Shown: positions 34,637 through 48,316, numbered from the stretch's first letter. The stretch is 64,000 nt of DNA from Filosporella fistucella (GCA_030077755.1 JAQJZZ010000019.1:1438501-1502500); one strand, 5' to 3'. Notes: generated by a model not told the origin, from the sequence alone. Numbers and translations: made by a program.

Positions 34637-37600
34637 ATGGCTCCCGGTCAATTGAAAGCCCTTCTGGGCACGATTCGGCGCAAACCAGCTAAAGCTCCAG
34701 ATGGAAAGCGAGACGATCAAGCTACTCCTATGATAGAGAAAACTTCAATCGGGCATGATCTAGCTCATCTTGGGCTCAAAAATGCTAAAACAGTTGCAAC
34801 TGCAATTACGACACTTGCTTCTGGCGAACCATTAAATGATAAAGATTTGTTACTTGAGAATGGAGTCGCGATGCTGCAATCGTTACCTACAAATAGTGGT
34901 TTAAGTGCAATGGTGTCGAACGACTTCATTAGCATGTTGTGGCATGATTTACCTCATCCACCTCCGACCATGGCTGGGCCCACGGCGAGGTATAGAAAGC
35001 ATGACGGGAGCGGAAATAATCCTTGTAAGCATTTCAATTATTGCTGTAGTTTTGAGCAACTCGTGAGCATGAGTTCCGCTCACGTCATTCTCATGACTGA
35101 AAACAATCTACTAACTTCAATCCAGGGGTTCCAGAAATGGGCAAAGCCGGCTCTCCTTACTCTCGCAGTGTCCCTCCCACCAAACCAAAAGGACCAAATC
35201 TCCCAGATCCAGAACTTGTCTATGATCAACTACTCAAGAGAAAAGGACCATTTCGCCCTCATCCCTCAGGTCTTAACCGCCTCTTCTTCTCCTTCGCTAC
35301 AGTCGTCATTCATGAATGTTTCCAGACATCTCGTGAAAACCCGTGGATTAACGAGACCTCTGGATATGTGGATTTGAGTACACTTTATGGTAATACAGAG
35401 AAGGAACAAACTAGAGTGCGCACATATGAAGAAGGAAGAATATTCCCAGATTCAATTGCTTCTGAGAGAATTATGATGATGCCTCCTGGTGTGGTTGTAG
35501 TTTTGCTCATGTTTTCGAGAAACCACAATCATATTGTCGAGAATCTTTTATCTGTGAATGAACAGGGAAAATACAAGCCATGGCAATCTCTCAGTAAGGA
35601 GGAACAGAAATGGTGAGTTAGAACAATCACCCAGAAAATAGAGAAATAATGAATGATACTTACTAACTGGTCGTAGGCAAGATGAAGATCTTTTCCAGAT
35701 ATCGCGAAACATCAACGTTGGTTTCTTTGCCTCTGTGGTCCTGAAAGATTATGTTGCAGCCATTCTCAATACCCCAAGAGCAAATTCAACGTGGTCACTT
35801 GACCTTGGTGCTGAAATCAAACAATCCGGAAAGCGAGTCGAACGAGGAACAGGAAATGTGTGTTCAGTCGAATTTGCCGTTCTATATCATTGGCACGCAG
35901 CCTTGAGTGCAGCTGATGGAAAGTGGATGGAAGATCTATTGAGATGGAACCTACCAGAATTGAAGTCAGTGGACGATATGACTGAAGATATGTTTAAGAA
36001 GGTCATGAAAATGCATGGACATAAATTGATGTCGAAACCAGCAAGAGAATGGACATTTGGTGGTATTGAGAGAGGACCAGATGGAAGATTTAGCGATGAC
36101 GACCTCGCAACTATCATCAAGGATTGTATTGAAGAACCTGCTCATGCTTTTGGTGCCCATGGTACACCAGCCAGTTTGAAAGTTGTGGATATCATGGGAC
36201 AATTGCAAGCTAGAGAACTTTTCAATGTTTGTACGATGAATGAGTAAGTCATGACCTACTCACTTACGGCTTAGCTGACAAAATAGATTCCGTCGGTACC
36301 TTAATTTGCAGCCATATAAAGACTTTGAGGATTGGAATCCCGACAAAGAGACTGCCAGAGCCGCAGAGCTATTATACGGCCACATCGAGAATCTCGAGTT
36401 GTATCCCGGTTTGATGGCTGAATGCACAAAGCCAGCCATGCCAGGAAGTGGTGTTTGTCCTGGGCAGACAACTGGACGAGGTATTTTGGATGATGCTGTG
36501 GCTTTAGTTCGTGGAGATCGATTCCTCAGTTATGACTTCAACAGCACCACTTTAACCAATTGGGGATATGCGAAGCTGGGAGATTCTACACCGGGAGCTT
36601 ATGGTGGTGTTCTTCCAACTCTTTTATTCGGCGGTCTTCCAGGTGCATGGACTGGAACTTCTACATATGCTCTTCTTCCTTTCTACACACCAACTGCTGT
36701 AAAAGGCATCTTGAAAGGCAACAAAGTGATCCAGAATTACGATCTTGAAAGACCACCAAATGGTATGGAAGTCATTGGCATCCACACTCAAGAAGGCTGC
36801 AAGAAGGTTTTCGAGGACAGAGACACCTTTAGAGTCATGTATCAGAAGGCGATTCGCGAATGCACTGATGGACATGATTTTCTGATTGGATGGGATGATG
36901 CGAAAAGACATGATGATAGATCTGCTATTCTGCACAAAGTCTTCTTTGAAGATGGATTTGAGAAGAACATCACAAAATTCTTCCGAGAAAATGTTGCCAG
37001 ACTCATCAAAGCCAAATCCTTGAAATATTCTTCAAGCACCAGAAGATCAATTGACATCGTCCGAGATGTCACAAATGTCACACCCATCCTTTGGCTCGCA
37101 GACAGATTCGCCATTCCTCTCAAAACACACGACCATCCTCGCGGATTAGTCTCAATTCCCGAAGCATTCATGGCTTACTTGGTACTCTTTATGTACCAAA
37201 GCTTCAATATTCTGCCAAAGAACGAATGGAAACTAAGAGAGGGAGCCGCAGTTGCAGCACCACTCCTCAGATCTATTCATGAAGCTCATCTCAAGAGTCA
37301 ATCTGGTATGAAAGAAGGTATTGTAGACTGGCTCGCCAAAGGTAGCGCATTTGAAGTCGGTCCCGATGCTGATAGAATTTATCACGCTCTCAATGCAAGT
37401 AAACTCCCCATCGGCGACCTAGTAGGCGACTGTATCGGCATGGGAGCTCCCGTAGCAGGCAATCTCACCCAACAAGCTTCTCTCCTCATTGATCTCTTCC
37501 TCAGCGAAGGCTACGAGGAATACAAAGCCCGTATCATCGAGTTAGCACACAAAGATGATGAAGCTTCCGAGCGAGAGCTTCAAGGTTTTGTCTTTGAGGG

Positions 37601-38033
37601 AATGCGTCATGCAGGTGTGGTACCAGGTCTACCACGTGTTGCAGCAAAAGATGTAACTATCACCGATGGCGTTCGCGGCCCAATCCACATCAAAGCAGGA
37701 CATACAATCCTCATCGCCACTTCCAAAGCAAACATGGATCCAGTGGCCTTCCCCAACCCGGAGAAACTGAATCCTCATCGTCCATTCAAGGACTATACCC
37801 TTCTCGGCCACGGTTTGCATTACTGTTTCGGTGCCAGACTTGTAGGCTGCTCGCTAGCTGCTACGCTGAGAGAAGTGTTCAAGCTGAAGGGAATCAGACG
37901 TGCCCCTGGTCGACAGGGACATTTCACAGTGGTAGAACATGAGTTTGCTGGTGTGAAGATGAGGCAGTATCTGGATGGGAATGCAAAGGAGAGTCCAATT
38001 CCGACGACGCTAACGTTGGAGTATGATGAGTAG
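34637..38033 (+). CDS. Psi-producing oxygenase / linoleate 8R-dioxygenase-diol synthase family (heme peroxidase-P450 fusion), 4 exons
   Basis: Exons are 34637-35024, 35126-35612, 35677-36243 and 36287-38033, giving 1,062 residues, typical for Ppo proteins. The N-terminal heme peroxidase/dioxygenase domain shows NNPWVPEMGKAG, the likely distal His in VVIHECFQTS (His192) and the tyrosyl-radical/proximal-His segment LYHWHA (Tyr362, His365). The C-terminal P450 domain has GNLTQQASLL in the I-helix region and the heme-thiolate loop LLGHGLHYCFGA with Cys994. In known Ppo enzymes the Cys separates active diol synthase/hydroperoxide isomerase types (PpoA-like) from PpoC types that lost it. Here it is present, so a dihydroxy fatty acid (oxylipin) product is inferred. 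These oxylipins influence sporulation balance in Aspergillus. An in-frame extension upstream of 34637 has no ATG. Confidence 0.92.
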
Positions 38034-38300
38034 ATTGCTTTTGAAGGTGTAATGGTGGGGGTGTCGGTGTCTTCCGGGAATGGAGAGAGAGGGCCGAGGG
38101 GGGAATGGGAATGATAGGACGTTCTGCTTCGGCCCGGAAGGAGGAATAGAGTTACCTTGGATTTTTGAAAGTGATCTTTGCCCCTTCCGGTGTGTGTAAC
38201 AGCTTGGGATTTGTCAAGACGATACTCTTTTTAGTTTGAATCTATAACTCGGAAAGTCTTAAAGACGATGAACTAACGAACTATGGTTTCCAGATTAATC
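38034..38300. other. 3' flank of the Ppo gene
   Basis: This short GC-balanced stretch directly after the Ppo stop is presumably the 3' untranslated region. It passes into strongly AT-rich DNA near 38.3 kb. Confidence 0.4.
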
Positions 38301-39240
38301 GTGCGATTCCAATAAATTCTTCTTTTCAAAATGCTATAAAAGAATTGATCTCTTACAATATATATAACTTAAAACTCCTACTCCTATAATATTCGTCTCC
38401 GCCAAAGTTAGTAAATAATAATTATATATTTTATTACAAGCTTAAAGGAATAATACTCTCAACCAAATTTATTATATTCCTTTGTTAATAAAGAACTTAC
38501 TATTATTACTCGAGAAGTTCTAAGTTTAAACTATATATTATCAAGATCTAATTATTAATACTTTCTAATCATCTAATTTATCTCAAAGGAATACTCAAAT
38601 ATCCAAGTATCTAATCAATTTATTATATATTAAAGTACTTGCTATTATTTCTATTTCGATTTGTTCGACTAGTTTGAAATAGAAAAAGAGTTAAATATTT
38701 ATAATTTAGTTATTTGAAATTTGAAAAATTATTTCTTCTTTATTCACAATTTCTATTATTTGTCTTCATATAAATTAATTACTCTCTCCTTGCTCGTTCA
38801 TCCTTTAGGCCTTCTATTTTCGAATACGTTAAACCCTTATTCCACTTACTACTCAATAGAACTTCAAATTCACTCCCTCCTCTTAAAATCGTAGTAGATC
38901 CCTATTCTGCTCGAAGTCGATTCACAAATTTTAAACCAAATAACTTGAAGGATACAGGATTCCAACTCAACCCTCACTGGCATCCTCTTATTCCGTGCAA
39001 TACATTATCTTGCAGAGCTGTAAGAAATATGTCTTAATCGAAGGGGATGGTTTATAATATAAGTAGGATTCAGAGGGGCATATTCAAGTTAAGGTTTGAA
39101 TAGTAACACCACACAAATCTAATGGATAAAAACCAAACTCTTTGGCCTTATGACATACATTTATTGTAATATCAAACGATTATATCAAGGCCCCTCTCAC
39201 ATATGCTTAATAATTTATATTCTACCTCTAACAACATCTT
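38301..39240. repeat. AT-rich island, probable RIP-degraded repeat relic
   Basis: Base composition changes sharply to A/T-dominated sequence, with many TA steps and runs such as TATATATAA, TTATTATA and TAATAATAATTATATATTTTATTA, unlike the genes on both sides. No open frame of useful length exists. In ascomycetes this is typical of transposon copies mutated C-to-T by repeat-induced point mutation. The original element could not be identified by eye, so the identity is inference. Confidence 0.45.
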
Positions 39241-40497
39241 TCTATCACTAGTTCTCCAATCCCCAGCCCCCTGATCCGCCAATACCCAACTCTACGCTCA
39301 TCCCCACCAAATCCATCACTCTCACTACCGTGCCTCCTGCGCCTCTCTTCCAACCACTTAACCCTCTAATTCAGCACCAAACTCGCCTATCATCCAAAAC
39401 AGTACTGATATTCCTACCCACCTCCAAATCCGTACCTCAACTCGCTCATCGCACCAAAACGAGCTTGAGAATTGTTCTTGGCCCCAAGAAAAACAACCGA
39501 CTACGCCGCACCCGTTACCCGTGCCACCGTCATCGTCATACCATTTACTTTGGCTGTAACGTCGTCTCCGGTCCTGTTTATTTGAGAAGAAAAGAGTAAA
39601 AGACTGGAGACGAGGGGGGTATGATGTTATATCGTAAGATTGCAGGTAATTGATTTGTTAACCTCTACACCTTGATTTTATAGTAAGATTTTATTTGCGA
39701 GGGAGATGAGGAGGATGTACTTTTTGTCTGTACGTATAGTAGTAAAATGACTTACAAAATCCAGTCAGCATTAATCAGTTTCACTATTCTCCTTCTTGAC
39801 GCCTGCCGAGTTGTATCAAATAAGCTACCAACCAACAAGGATCTACCTCCTAAACTCCCATCTGACACAAGGCACTCCCCAAGGCTCGACATATCCCACC
39901 CAGCCTACAAGATCCCACAACCAATTAATCCAAGCTTTCATTCCAACCTAGCAACGGCGCAGAACATAAAATCCGCAGATCGCTGTATGGATAAATAGTA
40001 ATTCCCTAATTTTATGTCAAGACTTGGCTTGGCTGACTTCACTTCTGAATAGTATGTTTAAATTCATGCGTGCGCGTATGTTGGTTGGTTTGTTTACGGG
40101 GTGTGAGGTGCATGGATTGAGGGGGAGGGTGGTATATAGTTTGGCTTGAGGGAAGGTTTGAAGATGTCTTGCTACTGCTGCAGAAATCTTTTGGTGAGCT
40201 CTTATTTCCAGTTTGGTGTTTTATTGTTCATTTGATAAATTGTTGAATTGACCGAGATCGTGGAATTGACCAAAGATATTTACTCTATCTTCCTTCTTCG
40301 CGCCAAGTCTCGAACCTCGAGCTCCTGAACAATTCGACAACTAAAACACAATTATCTTGCAACATATTAACCCATTGGGAATTGAACTATCCTGATATCG
40401 ATATAAGAATCCTCAGGTTTCCACACATAAGTCAATACCAACCCATCACCAATAGAACACACCATCCCACGATCAAAAATCATAACCTACTTTCAAA
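39241..40497. other. Intergenic, no gene recognised
   Basis: This stretch lies between the AT-rich island and the GPI-type protein gene. It has short open frames near 39330-39599 and 39747-39998 with low-complexity Pro/Ser/Leu content and no recognisable family. Upstream of 40498 the leader is A/C-rich. Confidence 0.4.
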
Positions 40498-41562
40498 ATG
40501 CCCTCCTCTCTCTTCCACTTTACGCTCCTCTCCCTCCCGCTCCTAGTCATAGCACAAACGACCCAACCATCCGTGAACTGCACAACATTCACCGTAAGTA
40601 CCTTTCTCTCTAACCCTCATACTCCCCTCTCCAAGAAATCCTCAAAATCCATCTCAACCCTCTTATTTCCAAGCAAAAAACTAACTCCCCTCTCACCTAC
40701 AGTGGGACACTCAACCCTCCTACCTCCTCCCCATCCTCCCACCTCAACGCATTTCCGCCGCTCTAACCTGTCCACCCTCCAACCCCTCAAACAACACAGT
40801 CCTAATCCCCGGCGTTCCAACCACAAACACAACTATCTCCCACTCCTGCCCTCTCTCCGCATCAGGCGATATCCAATTCTCATTCACCTACAACGTCTCC
40901 CGTACCGTGCCAGATGGGTCTTTCAACCTTCCCTCCAGACAACCGACGAGTTTTTTGTATGAGTTGATGCATAGAGAGTTGAATAAGACGCTTAATGAAA
41001 GTGGAGTAGAGTGGGTGTATGGTGCTATCGGGGCGGTGGATACGACGGTTAGGTTGGGGCAGGGGGAGAGTGGGTATTTGAATTTTACGGGACTGAGGAG
41101 GTGTTTTGTGGGGAATTTAGGGAACTGTTCGGGGGGTGTGGGGAGTATTGGCGTTGAGGCCGTGAGTTCATTCCTTTAATCTTGATTTTGTTTGCTGGTT
41201 TGTGTTTTGTTGAAGGATATATACTTTTTAATCGCGGAGTGGTGCGAGGTATATACAGGTTCTTTGCTACCTGCCTACCTTGTACCACTAGATTTCTCTC
41301 ATTTCTTTCCCGAATATTCTGCCGCAAAATACTGATATAAGAATAGTGCGCACCCGTTTACCACACTCTCGGAGGCAGAGTACAGTTCGACGGCGAGACA
41401 ACAATCGTCAATGTGAGCGCAGAAGATGTAGCTGCGAACAAATTCCCAGATCCATTTAGAAACCAGGTTGGTGGGGATAAAGGTGGTGATGGGGTGAGAG
41501 TTGGTACTAGTGTCATGTTGATGGGAGCTTTGGTGGGTGTTGCAATGATGGTTTTATGTTAA
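40498..41562 (+). CDS. Secreted GPI-anchor-type protein, unknown function, 3 exons
   Basis: Exons are 40498-40593, 40703-41161 and 41347-41562, giving 256 residues; all junctions are in phase 0. The N-terminus (MPSSLFHFTLLSLPLLVIAQ) is a clear signal peptide with cleavage after about residue 19. The mature part has six cysteines (in NCTTF, LTCPP, SHSCP, RRCFV, GNCSG and CAPVY) and several N-glycosylation sites (NNT, NTT, NKT, NCS). The C-terminus ends in a Gly/Asp-rich spacer and a hydrophobic tail (VMLMGALVGVAMMVLC), the layout of a GPI attachment signal. The second intron is long (185 bp) and could hide a small exon. No family was recognised; a cell-wall or plasma-membrane surface protein is inferred. 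Confidence 0.62.
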
Positions 41563-42005
41563 TACATAGAAGTGGGGTGGTGAAGGAGATAAATGCAATG
41601 ATACATGTACTAGCATCATTTTGTGTTTCCATTGAATGTCAGACTCAATCACTTGTTGCGTTACGACCTACATTATTTCGCATGGACTTGTGGTTGTGAT
41701 AAAACCTAGAAACATGAAGATAAAAATTTCTGTCACCCTGCTGAGAATTTTGAGGTCATGAACTTTTTATAATAGAAAGCGGTTGTATAGTCATGATATT
41801 CGTAATCGTGATCACATATGTATACTGGCCGTAGATCCGTCCAGCTCGATAAAACACACGAGAAAGAAATAAAGAAAGTTGAACGCGCACTGACAAAAAC
41901 TCCCCCTCACCTATTTATTACCTTCGCCCTTTTGCTTCAATACGGCTTACCAGCCATTCACCCCATGTCTACATCTCCTTGATCCTAAGCTGAATCACTG
42001 CCAAC
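41563..42005. other. Intergenic between convergent genes, nothing recognised
   Basis: 443 bp between the GPI-type gene stop and the end of the NACHT-ankyrin gene. It contains only presumed 3' untranslated sequence. Confidence 0.4.
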
Positions 42006-45000
42006 CTATTCATCCCTCCCATACAACTCCAAAATGTTCTTATTCCCACAAGTAGCAGCAACATCCAGCGGTGTAACTCCATCCTCATTCTCCATCCTAG
42101 GATCCAGTCCTCTCTCTACAAGCATATTCCAGAGAACAAGCGTATCCTGAGTTGCTCCCCCACGCGATTCCCTCTTAGCTACGGCATGAAGCAAGCCATC
42201 TCCTTTCTTGTTCTTTACGAACAGATTGTGAGAATCTAGCATATTTTTCATGTATTCATCCTCGTGAAGGGCTTTTGCCACAATGTAAGGGTGCATTCTC
42301 ACAGCACCAAGGAACCCAAATATAGGTGTGCAACCGTCATTGTCTAGAGCTTCACGATCACAGCCTGAGGCGATGAAGCGGCTGTAGAGGTCTTGTAACA
42401 TGCCGAAGATTTTTGCTGGAGAATCAGACGAGGTGTCGTTTCTAGAAGGATCGATGGAGCTGAAACTTCTGTATGCAGATTCAACAGTTTCGCTTTCGTG
42501 GAGGACCATCCGCGACATTGTAAGTGTAGCAAGATAATGTAGTGGTGTTTTGCCTTGAGGATCGGCTTCCTGGATATCCGCTCCAGAATCAACAAGAACT
42601 TGCAGAACATCCAGGGTGTTTATCAGGGTGTTTATAGGGCTGTTCGGGTTCGAAAGTAAGTTGTCCAGTGTTTGGTGGAAAGGCGAAATGCCATTTTTGT
42701 CTTTCTGTTGAACAGCCAACCCTTTTTCAATCAAGATTCGTGTCGCTTGAGGCAAGCCAGATTTGGCGGCATAGTGAAGAGCCGTTGACCGATTCGAATC
42801 CATCGAATTTATATCTGCACCGGCATCCACCAATTCTTGAAAAGCAAGTTCTGCCTGGGCTTGATAATATGTGTGTATCGATCGGACTTCACAAGCTCGA
42901 AGAAGTGGAGTTCGTCCAAGTGAATCCTTCACCTCTAGATCAGGTCTGGTGGCAAGAATTGGAGCTAGAATTCCACTCTGGGATGCAATTTCATGCAGAC
43001 AAGTAGAAGTGCCCTCATACATTGAGAAAACAGGATCAGCATTATAATCGAGAAGAAGTTGAATAATCGAAACCGTTTTTTCATGATCAGTTTCATCGAC
43101 AATATCGCCGTGGAGATCCTTGGTAGACACTCGAAAGCCACCGTTATGACACGCGGCTTTCAATAGAGGCATCTCAATCAGCCCTGCGTTGGGGTTTGGA
43201 GGATAGTTCCGGGTTTTCGGTACCGTGTAGACAACATTTGGATTTGCACCTGCTTTCAAGAGCATCTCCAGGCAGTCGTAATCTTGACTTCCAATTGCAG
43301 AGGTAATGACTGGCTTGGGTCCAAGCGATGCATCAGCACCATAATCCAAAAGCTTTTGGACTATCTCCTTCCCTCGATGATTGTCCAGGGCTTCATTGAG
43401 GGGAGTGGCAACTGGGTCTTTGGTCAAAACATTAACACTAGCGCCATTCTTAAGTAATATTTCAAGAGTCTGGTCGCACCAAAATCCTCGGCCGGCCCAA
43501 CGATATGGATTTCCCGAGCAAATTGCAATATACAACGGAGTACTTCCTTGTTCGTCCATCATCTCGATATCTGCACCCGCATCAAGTAACTCGATCATAG
43601 CCTCCGGATGCCACCATTCTGCTCCTACAGCCAATTTGTGCAATGGATATGTGAGTTTCTCCTTCGCAGGCCGAGTTTGTGGGCCACCACGGAGTGGATG
43701 GTTCACATTCGCGCCTTTTCTAATGAGAAGCTTGATCATATCCACATTATACTCTCCTCTTTCGATTGCAGTAATGAGAAGTGGTGTTGAGAATGCGTTG
43801 ATGTTCGTAATGTACCCGATCATAGCGTCCATCATTTCAGTGAGACCCCACTTTGCAGCAAAGTGTAAAGCAGATGATCCGCGCTTTCGAGTAAGTTCTG
43901 GTTTGTGAAGTGATAAGACGTCCCTCATCAAGTACACATCGCCACTGGAACAGATTCTTTCCATCAAAAACACAATGTCATCTGGATCCGTTGGGAATGG
44001 CTCGAGATCGTTGGTATAGATCTGAGTTCCCAACAATTTCGCCCCCAACTTATCTAGGCAGAGGAATGCTTTCGAGTCTTTCCCAGTTTTCGTTCTGTAT
44101 TCCATGATTCTATGAAGAGCTCGAGCAGCTTCCATATTTCCAAGAATCATTGCAACCTCGACAGGAGTGTGTTCGTTGTTATCAAGCGCGAAGCTGTCCA
44201 CACCAATGTGAAGAAGTAGATCTATCACTTGTCGAATATTTTGGTTGTCATCTTCTTGGTTTATGGTGAGTCCCATTTTTTCAAATGCGTTTCTTGGATT
44301 CAAAGCCGGAGGTCTTGACGGCAGAAAGCCACCAATTATTCGAGCATCGGCGAGACCACGAGAAACCTGCGCTTTCTTCCCTGAAGTGATCTTATCATAT
44401 TCGGCAACAGCATGCAGTAAGTTACGGCCTTGAAAATCTAGAACCTCCGTCGAGGCTCCGGCGTCAAGAAGAGTCTTAACAGACTCGGGTTTACCAGACA
44501 TGACTGCATAATACAGAGCCGTTCGACCCCTCAAGCATTGATCATCCAGGGATAGTTTGCTCTTCGTACGGCGACAAGTCAAAAGGTGGACAATGTTGCA
44601 CTTGCCAGCTTGAGCAGCAATATGGAGAGGAGTCAAGCCTTGACCTGTGCGAGCCATTGCATTGGCACCGTGCTGAATCAACTTCCAGACCGCAATCTCA
44701 TTGACAGCGGCTGCAATGTGTAGAGGTGTATATCCTTGATAGTCTCGTGCATTAACATCAAAAGGCTCGGCGTCCAGAAGATAATCCAAGCATCCTTCGT
44801 ATGGGTCACTCGGATGAGTACCAAATGAACGTGGCTTTGGAAGGCCTGCAGCAATATGCAAACCCGTTCTCCCAGAGTAATTCGCAGTAGTCAAATCAAC
44901 TCCAAGCTCTTTCATCGCGTTGATGGAAGAGTGAATAACAACCCATGGCATTCCATTATCAATTGTGTGATGAAAAATTGAATTGCCCGAATAATCAACA

Positions 45001-48000
45001 GCCTGCATGTCTGCTCCCTTCTCGATCATTTTCTTCATGAAATTCAATCGAACGAGGAAGTTACTGTCACTGCCACTTGAGTAATTCGAATGCATTCTGA
45101 CGATATAGTGGAGAGCTGTTACTGTCAGTTGAAAAACCTCTAAATCGAAGAAAACTCACCAGTCCTCCCTTGATAATCTCTAACTTTGACACATGCACCT
45201 CTAGCCAAAAGTTCGTCAACAAATTCACCACAATTCTCCACTACTGACCTTTCGAGAATGTTAAGTAGGATTGTCCGTCCAAAACAGTCTCGATGTTCCA
45301 AATCAACTCGTTCGAGCATCTGACGTATGACTTCAATTGAAAGTTGATCAGGACGGTTAATTCGTCTCATATAAGAGACAGAAGGTCTGCCTGTATTATC
45401 CATAATTGTGAAATCGGCGCACTTCATCCATGCTTCTGAATCTTTGGAGGAAAGATGGTAAGTATTTACAAGCAAATGGAGCGCGGTGCTTCCATTCGAA
45501 TCTTGCAAGTCAATATTTGCACCTAATTCGCGCATCATCACAGGATCTACAATTTGACTTTTAAGTGCCGCCCTCATCAGCGGAGTTTGCTTGTCCGACT
45601 TTCGGGTTGCGTTGATATCCAATCCAGCATCTATAAAAAGCTGAATTGTTGGCCGCTCGTTCGGAACACCATACATTTGATGAAGTACAGTATTGCCCTC
45701 GGAATCCGTGACCTTCACATCGATACCGCGCTTGATGAGCAGCCTCACACATGCATTGTTGAATTCCGCTTGAGCTTGGCCAGGTTCATTCCATGAGTAC
45801 AATGCTGTTTGTCCCATGCTATCCCGCGCATTTATATCAGCCCCAGCGGCCAGCAGTAAATCCAGAATCTGCTCAAAGTCTTCTACAGTCCCAGGCCCAC
45901 GATTGGATGCAGGAAATCCACGGAAACCGGAACCAGGATTCAGTCGAGCGAGACCATGGAGAGGAGTGAAGCCGCAATCAGGTTTGCTCACTCGTTGCTG
46001 ATATGTAACAATTGACCTACGTGTCGAACGAAGGTCTTGGGAACGTGCATGAACATTTGCACCATTGTCAAGTAGCAATTTGACAATCTTGACGTTCCGA
46101 CCTCTAGCGGCTAGGTATAGCGGTGTGTTCTCATTTTTATCAACTTCATCAATCTGAGCTCTGACTTGCACATCCTGGAGCAGAACCTGAACAACCTCTA
46201 CTCTTTGCATGGCCACTGCGCAATGAAGTGCGCCATTGACGAGCTCCCCAGGCTTCAGATATCTCTGAAGCTCAATGAGGGATTCAACATGTCCACTGGT
46301 GCAAATATAGTAGAGAGGAGTATAGCCGATTGATGAACCAATACTATTTCTGCTGTAGTATGCTTCATCTTCGACTTTGTGTTTTTCGGTATGTGGATTC
46401 TCTCCCGCTTCTAGAAGTACGCGCAGGATAGCTGGATGATTGTTCTTAGCTGCGTGGTGGATTGGCAGGAAGCCGTGCTGATCTGGTATTCCCATCTGAG
46501 CGTTGTGCAACAACAACAGAGCAGCGACATCTCTGTGACCTTCAGTCGCGGCGTATGCGATTGGAGTGTATTTGAATCCGTCAAGGACATTGCTATCAGC
46601 TCCGCGATCTAGAAGTCGTTCAGCGAGTGCCGTCAAGCCAAAATTTGCAGAGACGTGGAGAGGCGAGTGGTTCTTGGGAGTCGAGGCACGACTTCCATGA
46701 GAAAAGTCTTTCCAAGCTTCAAAGCAGTGGTTATCATCTTGCATGAAATCGTCGAGGTCGTTCAAGAGGGGTTCATCAGACTTTACTTTAGCGGCGTGTG
46801 ATGTCCAAAAATCAACGCAGTACTGAAGGAAATGATATCGAAGCAGGATCTCTCGATCTGGTGTTCTATGTGTGAATGAATGATGGGCATTGTTGAGTGG
46901 TAGTTCCACACGGTCGCGGATTTTCCATGTAGAGAAACAACCGCTTTGCATATATGCAATGCATCTTCTTGCGATTGAGGCATGGACGGAGGAAGAATTG
47001 AGTACAGGAAAACGGTCTGTTGAGGCCATCTGGATGTGACTGATGTCCGGATCGAGTAGAAATTCTGTGAAAGAGTGGTGAATTATTTGCACAACCTCAT
47101 CCTCGCAAATCTCGAGTAGTGGCCCACAACAGCTCCGCACTGCCAACTTTGTGTCCTGGTTTGCCTTCAGGCCACCACGATTAGGCAATGATGAGACAAT
47201 GGCACTCAACTCAATCAGACGTAATGGTCTAGATGAGTGGGTAACCCACTCCAGTATCATCTTTTGAAACTCTTGTGTTGTCCCGGACAATACTGCATGT
47301 TCTTTCAATAGATCCGAGTACATGTTTCCGAGACCATCGGGGAGTATGTCAAGATGAGAGAGGAATTGCTGGGGGTTTCGAAGGCATTGATCCATCATGA
47401 GGCGAGCATACAAGAAGAGACCTTTGCCTCTATCGCAGACCGATTTCTCGATTTCGCATGCTTGCTCAGGATTGATGTCGGTAGCACAAGACCTCAAGCG
47501 ATGGGTGATGTAGATAGCGATGTCTTTGTCGACATTACGTCGGTCGAGTCTGAGATCAACTAGGCAGGAGCCCCTGAAGATGGTTTCCAGTCGAGGAAGC
47601 TGGCGACTCGTTAATGCAAGCTTTATGGAAGTGGGTTGAGCTCGTCCAAGTGATAACAATGTTTCCAGGAAGTATTCATTGCCTAGTTCCATCTCATCTA
47701 GAGCATCAATCACGCAGTAAACCCTTTTCATACCGCGTAAGGCTGAAGAGAAGCATTGCCAGATTTCGTCGTATGGTAATTCGCCAACCTTCGGATGCTC
47801 GCTCATAGCCGCCTTCAGACTTGACTGTAGCTGCGGGCAATGGTCGATGAGTTGAAATGAGCAGTCCCTCATCATTGAGTGTGGCGTCCGGTTCGTCTCG
47901 ATGATGTGCCGGAAGAAGAAGAACAACACTGGGGCCTTGGCTTGTAGTTTGAGGTCTCGAACTAGATTTGCAGCAACAACCGATTTCCCACTTCCAGGAA

Positions 48001-48316
48001 TGCCTCTAATCCAAAGGTCTCCAATCTCGGCAGTGTCATGCCATTTCTTGTATTGTTCAGTATCTAGAATCCATTGTCCGGTGCCATGAACATGGGCGTT
48101 GAGATGCTTCTTGTATTCACTGGTATCGGAATCGAATTCTGTAGGGGATAGCCATTTCTTGATCTTGGCAACCACTTCGGGTTTCTCACCGATGGTGGCA
48201 TATTCTTCGCCATCTGGAGATATTAGTATGGTAAGACACAGGACTTTAAACTAGGCACCAGATTCTGTGACCAGGACATAATCGTCCGCATCGAATTGCT
48301 CTGCTTCGCCACCCAT
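42006..48316 (-). CDS. NACHT-ankyrin STAND (NLR-like) protein, 3 exons, about 2,075 residues
   Basis: Exons on the minus strand: 48316-48259, 48213-45160 and 45121-42006. The locus looks like two long reading frames, but a 38-bp intron (45159-45122, GTGAGT...TGACAG) joins them in phase inside an ankyrin unit (RDYQGRT then VTALHYIV). Residues 1-85 hold a short N-terminus and the conserved IKKWLSPTEF pre-NACHT segment. The NACHT ATPase has Walker A GIPGSGKS (90-97) and Walker B VYCVIDALDEM (184-194). From about residue 500 to the end there are roughly 30 ankyrin repeats (for example QGLTPLHIAAQAGKCNIVHL). Fungal STAND proteins sense non-self and trigger responses through an N-terminal effector; none is visible here. 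Exon 1 has a GTGCCT donor, less usual than GTAAGT but followed by a TACTAAT branch point. Confidence 0.85.

Noticed and set aside
43381..43908. 175-codon plus-strand frame inside the NLR-like gene
   Set aside because: It is antisense to a well-supported ankyrin exon and its translation is not protein-like; long shadow frames are expected opposite repeat-coding sequence.
42006..45095. Separate ankyrin-only gene
   Set aside because: A phase-correct intron at 45122-45159 joins it to the NACHT frame within one ankyrin unit, so one gene is more likely.
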